In this document: in pieces, positions 56,350-64,000 of the stretch
Layout of the letters: each line of letters begins with the position of its first letter
Position numbering within the stretch: the first letter of the stretch is position 1
Source: Perkinsus olseni
Taxonomy: Eukaryota > Perkinsozoa > Perkinsida > Perkinsidae
NCBI GenBank assembly: GCA_013115135.1
Contig: JABANP010000026.1
Coordinates: 62,001-126,000 of the forward strand
Reading direction: 5' to 3'
Length of the DNA stretch: 64,000 nt
The notes under the pieces: model-generated
Seen by the model: only the letters and a program-made list of their open reading frames with translations
Database searches by the model: none
What the model was told of the DNA's origin: nothing
Position numbers and translations under genes: made by a program

Positions 56350-56640
56350 CTATGATCGCCAAGTCCCATGAATGCCCCTACGATTTCGGACGATATCTAT
56401 AGGGTTGTGGTGAGTGCATGGCTGGTCAAAAAGCTGGGGGAGGGGAGGGCGGGCCCGCTGATTATCCATTCCGCAAAGCCGGCTGGCCTCACTGACGGAG
56501 CGTTGGCTTATGCCACTCTCCCAGTATAGCCCCTCAAGACTCCGCTGCCCAATGACTATCTGTAACACAACAGTATCCGCCTCAACGACCTCACGAAGTC
56601 CACTTCATGATGACCTCAAGCACTGGTGTAGGAGAATGTC
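56350..56640 (-). pseudogene. Fragment of an unrecognised duplicated gene, copy 2
   Basis: Similar to the segment at 53530-53727 (see there) at both DNA and protein level, with an in-frame stop or indel between QCLRSS and SGLREVVEAD. Function unknown. Confidence 0.35.
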
Positions 56641-56720
56641 TCGGATCTCGGAGTTAACAGAAAGTGCTCGGCATGCTTCCCAGGGGCGGGAGGTAGGTCC
56701 AACTACAACAAGAGCTGAGC

Positions 56721-57029
56721 ATGACGAGCAATACCGCTCCGTCACCTACTCGTACGATGACTGCTACCAGAACGATTAATACTCACCATTCCCCCGTTCG
56801 AGCAAGCCCCGCTAGTCAGGTGCATTCTATTCAAGGGTTTCCGCAACCGAGTTCAATCCCTTCCGATTCAATACGATCGAAGGATCCAAGTGAAGCCACG
56901 AGACACCCGAAGCGCCGCTTCCCTACCCTCCGTAGGCAGTCGTCCACAACGCTGGAGGCAGACTCGCTTCGACTCCTCCGTCAAACTGGCCTGGGAGCCC
57001 GTCCAGCAGGTATCGTTGATATCCTCTAA
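56721..57029 (+). CDS. Possible Ser/Thr/Pro/Arg-rich small protein
   Basis: ATG-led 102-codon frame (MTSNTAPSPTRTMTATRTIN) of low complexity, with no domain. It overlaps nothing recognised except the 3' flank of the minus-strand gene. It may be chance. Confidence 0.25.
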   Translation: MTSNTAPSPTRTMTATRTINTHHSPVRASPASQVHSIQGFPQPSSIPSDSIRSKDPSEATRHPKRRFPTLRRQSSTTLEADSLRLLRQTGLGARPAGIVDIL

Positions 57030-57049
57030 AGGCTGTGTATCGCCCTCAC

Positions 57050-58042
57050 TACCGACGACCGACACCAGCAGGGGCGGGGTGGCAATGAAGCAAGCTGACC
57101 ACCGAAGGCAATGCCACCAGTGAATCCAGGGAGACTATCCTACCTTCATTCGGGACTATGACGGATTTAGTCCGCCTGCGCTGGTCGTACATTTTGTCAT
57201 AGGCGAAATAAGCACCGATAGAGGCGAGGCAGATGAACCAGATATTAGAGCACTGAAAGTACACATTCAATCCATCGCCTCCTCAGCACTACAGCTCACC
57301 CAAGCCACCACCAACTTCAGCACTGCTCCAGGGTCTGCCGTCATTGCCGGTGATGATGAACCTGAGCTCAGCGAGCACTCTCGAGGCAATAGTAGTGATG
57401 GTGTACTCACTTTGCTGTCTCTCGACCAGAGAGACGGTCTCCCGCGGACGGGGCGAGTGTTGATGTGGGGCTCTCCACCAATGATGCCGATTCAATAGCT
57501 GAATCTAACAGAGTTGCAATGGAAGCTCGAATTCGATCCAAACCGGAGCCCTCCATGCTACCTGGTACTACTCCTGAATCCCACTCGCTGTGAGATGGTG
57601 CTGGACGGGCGACGCCTGAGGACCAACGGAGGGAGTTCCAACAGTGCTGCTGTCCAACCAAGACGCTGCCAGCCCTACCCAGGATGCTCATGGCAAGCGG
57701 TAACTCAACAACTGCCTCGTCATCACCATCCTCATCCTCCTCGTCTCCCTCCTCCTCTTCGAGGACTTCCGACCCGCTTCGTCGTGGGCTAGCCTCCAGG
57801 AAGCTTCCAAGCTGAATGATTCCGTTCCCAGCAGAGGCGGCTATGAGGTTACTACTTGATCTAGGGGAACGGAGGTGTCCCCAGTAATGACATGCCGAGG
57901 AGCGGTCACAGGTAACTTGACGGCCACAGACGGGGATAGGGCGAACAGCAGCAGCAGCAGCAGTAGCGAAGATGATGATGAGATTAACATAAAAGAGTAA
58001 TGGCTGTGGAGAGCACTTGGCCGTTCTCCATCCTCTCTTCAC
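57050..58042 (-). CDS. Unrecognised membrane protein with acidic linker
   Basis: The 5' part has a hydrophobic segment (LLFYVNLIIIFATAAAAAVR) followed by VCGRQVTCDRSSAC. An Asp/Glu-rich tract lies near 57740-57700 (EEEEGDEEDEDGDDEAVVEL). The next part reads LDRIRASIATLLDSAIESAS and SAGDRLSGRETAK before a GTGAGTAC donor. Later exons carry AELRFIITGNDGRPWSSAEV (57385-57320) and a C-terminal membrane span with basic flank (SNIWFICLASIGAYFAYDKM, YDQRRRTKSVIV, 57250-57150). The frame and start at the 5' end are uncertain because the longest frame lacks ATG. No family is recognised. Confidence 0.4.
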
Positions 58043-58079
58043 CTTAACTCAAGCTAGGCGAGCACGAGCAAATCATGCA

Positions 58080-59636
58080 CACAAGGTCAAACCGGTGACG
58101 CGGCTAGCCTAAGGGCCTCCGCGAATTCCTCGGCTCGCTAAGAAGAAAATTAAGTCCTACATCTGCCAAGCGTCATGAGACCTACTTCATGGTGGATGTA
58201 GGCCGTGTAAGCGCGCTCTACTGCCGATAGTCGTCGGGCATCCTCTCCAAGCTCCAATAGAAGCAACAGAGACACTTGTTCGGCATGCGTAATGAGTCCC
58301 TGAGAGGAAATGACGTCAACGGCCTCTCTTACTGAAGCCCACTCCTCGATCTATCCCGGAGGGTTCAAGGCGCTCCTGTGAGACAAGCCCCACTACTACA
58401 TGGTCCAACATTCCCGATATGATACACCGTAAATGGGTCTTCAGAAGAAACCGATGCAGCCCGTTGAACCGCTCCCCCGACGTGAGCTGATTCCGTGAGG
58501 GGCACCGCTGATGATGGTCGCTCAACGGGATGGGGCTAGCTTGTTCGTTTAGCGGTGACTCTAGTGTTGAGCCACCCGAGGGAACCGCAGCATCTGAACT
58601 CTTAATTCCAAGACTGCCAGCAGCGGAGGCCCACACTTACCAGTCTCGACACCCATCTCAGGTCTGGGCTCAATTTGCAGGCTCACCTCCGGCCCGGGAT
58701 CTGTTCTGTCGAGTTCCCGATATGGCGGTTGTCTAGCCACGGCATTGGCGAAGTCCCAATTAGAAGGCGATGAATCGATCGGGAAGGCAGTTGCCCACCA
58801 GGGCAGGCTCTCTGCATCAGCTGCTCGAGGCCGGCTAGTAGCGTCGAGAGGGGCTGAGCCCGTCCTGCTCGATGACCGGGTCCGAGGGCGACGGGAACTG
58901 GCTGTCGTGTCGGAGGTTCTGAAGGCATTACGATGAACGTGAGTTCAACAAAGATACTACCACCTTGGTCGTGAGGGTGTCCTCGCTAACCCTCTGGTCG
59001 AGACGGATGCTGAATGCAGGAAACGTGAGCGAAGAAACCGCTGATTGTACCCCGACCCACTACCATAGGGACTATTGGATGCAATAGAGTAGGGGCCCAG
59101 ACCAGAGGCGTGCCTCACTGGGCTGCAGGATCGGCAGTCGTCGTAAAAGGTAGGGCGATGGACTCTAGAGGAGAGGACCAGTCAGGCAGGGTCCCTCGGA
59201 GGACGACTCACCGAGCACTAGTAGCAGCCTCCTTGATGGTTGGTTTAGCCTTCTGAGTCGGATTGGCGAAGGTCATGTATCCTCGCCTGGAGCCGGGCCC
59301 ATTGGCCGAGATCGGCCCTACCCCTCTCTCATACATAGCAAGAGCCTAAAGGGATAAAGACAGGTAGGACGACGGTGGGTGGTCGTACCTCAGCGAAGGT
59401 ATGCTCCTTAGGGACGGCCCCTCGCCTGCAGGGGGAGGTCGATCGATGACCGAGACCGGACCCGCCGGTGCAGCTAGGGCAGTAGTAAGAGGCACCGTCA
59501 CCGCCGTAGTAGAATAGGAGGCTGTCCATTCACGGTAGTTGAGCTGAACTACGATGGTGCCACTGCTCGACCGCAAAAAGCCGGAAATCACCGGTTGGAG
59601 CGACCCAACACGCGCTGCGATAGATCTTGCGCTCAC
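58080..59636 (-). CDS. Unrecognised multi-exon protein
   Basis: Coding character is supported by several frames bounded by plausible splice sites. They are IAARVGSLQPVISGFLRSSS (59620), LAMYERGVGPISANGPGSRR with FANPTQKAKPTIKEAATSAR (59340-59212, donor GTGAGTCG), and RPRAADAESLPWWATAFPID with NWDFANAVARQPPYRELDRT (58830-58690). ERFNGLHRFLLKTHLRCIIS (58475) and HAEQVSLLLLLELGEDARRL with YTAYIHHEVGLMTLG (58285-58170) follow. No domain is recognised. The start is not fixed: the frame at 59636 opens with GTG, so an upstream exon is likely. Confidence 0.4.
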
Positions 59637-59864
59637 AGCGGAGCGAAGCGAAATTTTTTTCCGATTTTTTGAAAATTCGTCGATAGAGGTAACATCGGTA
59701 TCGACAGAGTTGTCGTGCGAAGGGAAACCAGAACGTAACCCAGCGGTCTGGACTGTTTCTGACCGAACCTGTCTTCAATTATCTTTCGCTGTGTTTTGCG
59801 TTCACAGTATAAGGGCAAGAGGGCTTGAGGTGGTTAGTTTGTCTGCTCTATCGACAGCAATAAC
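59637..59864. promoter_or_regulatory. Divergent promoter region
   Basis: About 230 bases between the minus-strand gene and the ABCF start, with an AT-rich tract at 59650-59685. It probably drives both genes. Confidence 0.4.
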
Positions 59865-62800
59865 ATGGGTAAAGCTGCCAAGGCCAAGAAGGCTGCTAAG
59901 CGGACTCCTGAGGAGAAGCGGGCCGACCAGATGGACGATGAGGCCTTCCCTAATGACTTCGTTATGGATGGTGCTGGCAACATGCTCAACCGGAGGGACG
60001 TCATACAGGCACTCGGCGAGCGTGTGGAGGTCATTGACGGTGATGATGCTACCTTCGTAATACGGCCCTTACCGTTCTTCCCCGGGGCCATTCCATTGCG
60101 GTCAGGTTAAGCAAAGTCCGGCCTACAGGCGGCACTAGGGTCTTCGGGAAGGACTCTGAGTGCATCTTCACCAATATGGGCGATTTCCGTTCTACTATGG
60201 GCTTCGGTTTCGTCCAGTGCCCTCAGACGACCGAGGCTGTCACTCTTCGGCTGCGGCTCACCGCACAGGTAAGGATACCACGGCAATGCAGTGGGGGTTG
60301 AGCTGACTCGCAGATCATCACTTTGGTGTACGATCCTGATGAGGAGGAGGCATCGGCTCTGAAGGTTGACGAGATACTGCCGGCCAAGGAAGGCGACAAG
60401 CCTCGGAAGCTTAAGTTCGATGAGTAATATCAGCGAACGACTCTTCAGTAGGCTGCCACTGGTCGTTGTTGTCAGCTATGCCTTCGATGACGTTGTTTCC
60501 TACACTGGCGACGCCAGCATCAGTCACGTACGTCTAGTTAACTATGCAGAAGTTGCTGTTCCCAAGCAGGAGGACATCCACGACGAGCTCCCTTACGTGG
60601 ACGTCCGCCTCGGTAGGTCTCTCTTCCCTTCGCGCTTGATTATACATCTGGAAAGGTACTGCGGGACGCCTGATCTTCGTCCGGCCTGACTTCACCCACA
60701 CTATGTGTACCAAGCTCTTGCTGTCACAAATAAAGAAGCAGGCCACTGATACCGCCACCCTTGTCGCCGAGCAGGAAGCGAAGGAAAAGAAGAGAGTAGA
60801 GAACATCAGAGCTGGGTAATTGTTGGTGATAGAGGGTTTGGGAAGGGGTAGAGCGTGTCGGGACAGGTACGTCCCTCCTACCGGTCTGGAGGCTTATTCC
60901 ATGTCCATTCCTGAGGGAGGCATCAAGTGCGATGACAACGCTCTTACGGTGGACGGTCTGACTATCTCGGCGCCCAAACAGCAGCTATTCGTCGATGCTA
61001 GTTTCCGTATCGTACAGGGTCGAAGGTAAGATACTATCTCCGAGATCATCGTGGAGAACGCTCCGTACAGGTATGGTCTTCTTGGCCCTAACGGCTACGG
61101 CAAAACAACGTTATTGAGACACATACAGCACGGCGCCATTCCTGTATCGGAATCCTGGGATGTCTTCCTGGTCGAGCAGGAGGCCCATGCAACCGACAAT
61201 AAGGTCATCGATGAAGTGCTGAGTGCTGATGCTACCACAGTGAAGTTACTAAAGGAGGAAGATGATATTATGAAGGAATTGGATGAGGCTGCTGACGACG
61301 AGGCCAAGGCCGCTGATACTGAGAATATTATGAAGCTGCAGGACCGCCTGGAGGAGGTTATTAAGGATTTGTCGGCGCGGGAGGCTGACAAGCAGGAGGC
61401 TAAGGTCAGGAAGATCCTTGCGGGTTTGGGCTTCACACCAGAGTAATAGGGAGGGTCTTCGGCTGGGAGTTTGGCTTGTACCGACAGTCTTTCTCTTAAG
61501 GGACCAGGAGAAGCCGGTACGGCAGTTTTCTGGAGGATGGCGCATGCGTGTGTCGCTAGCTAGAGCGTTGTTCATGCAACCCAAGCTTCTCATGCTTGAT
61601 GAGCCTACTAACCATCTGGATCTGGACGCAGTCCTATGGTCGGTTACACACACCTACCTGCCGTTTCAAGTTCGCCGTATCTTAGGTTGGACCACTACTT
61701 GGCTGAGGAGTACCCCTTCACCGTCCTCGTTGTTAGTCATGATGCTGACTTCCTCGATAGCGTCTGTACTGACATCATTTCAGTGGAGAACAAGAAGCTG
61801 ATGCAGTAGGAAAGGCAGGCGACGTCGTGTTGAGTCCGAAGATTCTCTATTGTAGGTACCGTGGTGGCTACACCGACTTCCAGAGGATGCACGAACAGCA
61901 GTTTGCCAAGCAGACGAAGGAATGGGACTTGCTACAGCGGCAGCTCAAAAATTGCAAGAGCAAAGCCGACCGAGAGGCGTTGCTGAAGAAGAACGCTAAT
62001 ATAACCAAGCCCGTGGAGTACAAGGTGAAGTTCAACCTGAAGGGTCAAGGACAGGATGATCGCCTTGGCGGGTTGGGGTCTCCGGGACGTCTCCTTCTCC
62101 TACTCTGGAAGGCCTCCGTACATCCTCAATCACGTCGAGTTCGGTGTGGACTGCACGTCTAGAATCGCTGTGGTCGGCGCCAATGGTTCGGGCAAGTCCA
62201 CTTTTCCTTAAGCTCCTCACGTCGGAGCTCGAGCCTACTGAGGGTGAGATCATGGCCAACCACGGCCTACGGGTGGAGCTCTTCTCCCAGCACTTCGAGG
62301 AGAAATTGGATCTCGCTCTCACTCCGGTCGAGCAAATCTTGCAAGTCGGCCGAGGCTTGCCCGGCCCAGCTGCCGTTAAGACGCCGGAGAAGGCTCGTCA
62401 GATCCTAGGGCGCTATGGTCTACCATCAGAGTCTCATGTGAAGCACATCGGGAACCTTTCCGGTGGTCAGAAGGCCCGAGTGGCATTCGCCCTGTTGGGC
62501 CTCCGAGCACCTCACCTTCTTATTCTTGATGAGCCTACGAATCATCTGGATATTGAGACAGTGGAAGCTCTCATCGAGAGTTTGGAAGAATACGTAAGTT
62601 GGGAGGTTGTATCGGCGATCGGGGCGCCATGATATTTCCTCAGGACGGTGGTGTCGTAGTAGTATCCCATGACGCCAGGCTTATCAAGAGCTTGGACTGT
62701 GAGATGTGGATCTGCTCTGATGGCACTGTATGGAGGTTCAACGGCAACTTCGACAAGTACCGCAATAGAGTGTTGGCGGAGGTGGAGGCTCGGGAGAGAA

Positions 62801-64000
62801 GGGTCGAACAGCAGATGGAGGCCAATAGGAAGTCTAAGATGGAGCGACATGCCGCGCGGTTGGGCCGCAAGCGTCTGGAGAGCGCCCATGTGGCTGCGGA
62901 AGCGAAAAAGAAGGCTGATGAAGAGGCCGCCGCTGCGACTCAGCCAGCCAAACTGGAGCTTACTGGGCCTAAGAATGGGAAGAAGGCTAAGCTCGGTATA
63001 GCTGCGATGATGGACGAGGCCAGGAAGAAGAGGAAGGAGGATGCTAAGAAGAAGAGGATTCAGGAGCAGAAGGAAAAGGAGGTAGTAGCTTCGGTTGGGC
63101 CAATCGATCTGCTGAATCGGAACCAGATCAGCCGGTATTTTTGCTGTATTATTCTGTTTGGGAGATCTACTCCGGGAGAACTCTGATCGGGTCAAGTTGT
63201 GTGCGATTTCAGGAGGCAGCAACCGCGACTCCTGTTGCACCCGCACCTAAACCCGTCGTAAGCAAGGCTCCTGGAGAGAAGAAGCGGTCGAAGGAGGTCG
63301 ACTCCGTTAGCGAGGAGGTAGTTGATGTCTCCACTGTCTTGAAAGAGCTTTATGGGAGCCGGCTACTTACAGGCTATCGATAGTGAGGAGACTGAGGGCA
63401 AGAAGCATCACCATCATCATCACCACCACAAGGATCGAGAAGGGAAAGGAGAAGAAAGAAAAGAAGGAAAAGAAGTCTAAGAAGGATAAGGATAGCGACG
63501 ACAAGGAGGAAAAGAGGAGAAAGAAGAAGGAAAAGAAAGAAAAGAAGGAGAAGAAGGAGAAAAGAAGAGCAAGCGGAAGGAAGAGGAGCCTGTGGTGAGA
63601 ATACGGCGTTGTTCTACCTTATGCTCGGGTTTGATCATGATTTGCTGTCGGGACTCCCGACTCGGGAGTCTCTTGCCTGTTCCTCGCGGATGATCTTGTT
63701 CGCTCAGGAAGAGGTGGTTGAAGAGGAAGATGAGGATGACGAGGACAGTGACCTGGACTTGGCGATGTAGCACGCTGATGATTCCCTGTGGAATCAGAGT
63801 TGCTCCTCCTCAGGTTCGCTGGTGGCAAGTCTCCGGCAGGCTGCTGTTGAGTCTTCGGATAGCGAAGAAGAGGAGGATAGTGATGACGATGATGAGGATG
63901 CCTTCCTTGCACAGTACTGTCTTCTTCTAGCGACACCATCTATAATTTTCGCGCCTCTGCAGGTTCGCCAAGCAAAACAAAAAGGAGGGCCGCCGAGCTC
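59865..64000 (+). CDS. ABCF-family ATPase (GCN20/translation-factor type), runs off the window
   Basis: A soluble ABC protein with two ATPase domains, probably acting on ribosomes like GCN20/ABCF. The ATG at 59865 opens [21 protein letters not shown] roughly 220-residue N-terminal region ([59 protein letters not shown]) is joined by phase-consistent introns to [23 protein letters not shown]1 has Walker [14 protein letters not shown] (61080), signature [15 protein letters not shown] and [13 protein letters not shown] (61590). The linker is [23 protein letters not shown]2 has GANGSGKST (62185), [16 protein letters not shown] and [20 protein letters not shown] (62520). A basic/acidic low-complexity tail includes a histidine run (63402-63431) and [13 protein letters not shown]. 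Single-base frame breaks near 62079, 62205 and in the tail are noted in the findings. Confidence 0.85.
63402..63590 (+). repeat. His-run and Lys/Glu-rich low-complexity tract
   Basis: Eight CAY codons are followed by about 150 bases of almost pure AAG/GAG-type purine codons within the ABCF C-terminal tail. The frame cannot be followed without at least one indel, which is common in such tracts. Confidence 0.7.

Overview
The window is nuclear DNA of a compact, intron-rich unicellular eukaryote. Coding segments are split by very short GT-AG introns, mostly about 42-60 bases, on both strands. Gene content is eukaryotic: retromer VPS35, a polycystin-type channel, glutaminase with ankyrin repeats, a USP peptidase, GH47 mannosidase, GSK3, HMG-box protein, D-aminoacyl-tRNA deacylase and an ABCF ATPase. 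The mix of a Clp/Hsp100 with a possible plastid-type leader, a MULE transposase and lineage-specific tandem families suggests an alveolate, most likely Perkinsus-like. That assignment is inference, since no rRNA or marker gene settles it.

Layout. 0-5 kb: last exon of a Thr/Ser-Gly-Pro-Val repeat protein (+), VPS35 (-), a Cys/His zinc-finger repeat protein (+). 5.4-12.2 kb: a PKD2-like channel (+) and an uncharacterised charged protein (+). 12.7-19 kb: five tandem paralogues of an unrecognised, mostly signal-peptide-bearing family, all on the minus strand. 19.7-23.4 kb: Clp/Hsp100 ATPase (-). 23.6-31.15 kb: a glutaminase locus (-) that reads in frame through two complete glutaminase-ankyrin modules, the first with its catalytic residues and the second without. 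31.6-33.4 kb: tandem repeats. 33.5-35.8 kb: MULE transposase (-). 35.9-40.2 kb: AT-hook gene (-) whose 3' part is a tandem array of exon-bearing 530/680-bp units. 40.7-41.9 kb: compact USP (-), with a motif cluster upstream. 42.8-45 kb: GH47 mannosidase (+). 45.1-48.1 kb: two tandem polytopic membrane proteins (-). 48.5-50.3 kb: GSK3 (-). 50.5 kb: HMG-box protein (+). 51.2-56.6 kb: a duplicated block holding D-aminoacyl-tRNA deacylase, a decayed copy of its exon, and two LEA2-like membrane proteins (-). 57-59.6 kb: two unrecognised minus-strand genes. 59.9 kb to the right edge: an ABCF ATPase (+) with apparent single-base frameshifts.

Genes here are mostly independent and there are no operons. 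The main themes are recent local duplication (secreted family, glutaminase modules, exon cassettes, membrane-protein pairs, deacylase/LEA2 block) and small dispersed elements lodged in introns and upstream regions. Exon boundaries are read by eye from splice sites and homology remembered from the families. Starts and ends of multi-exon genes are approximate where stated.
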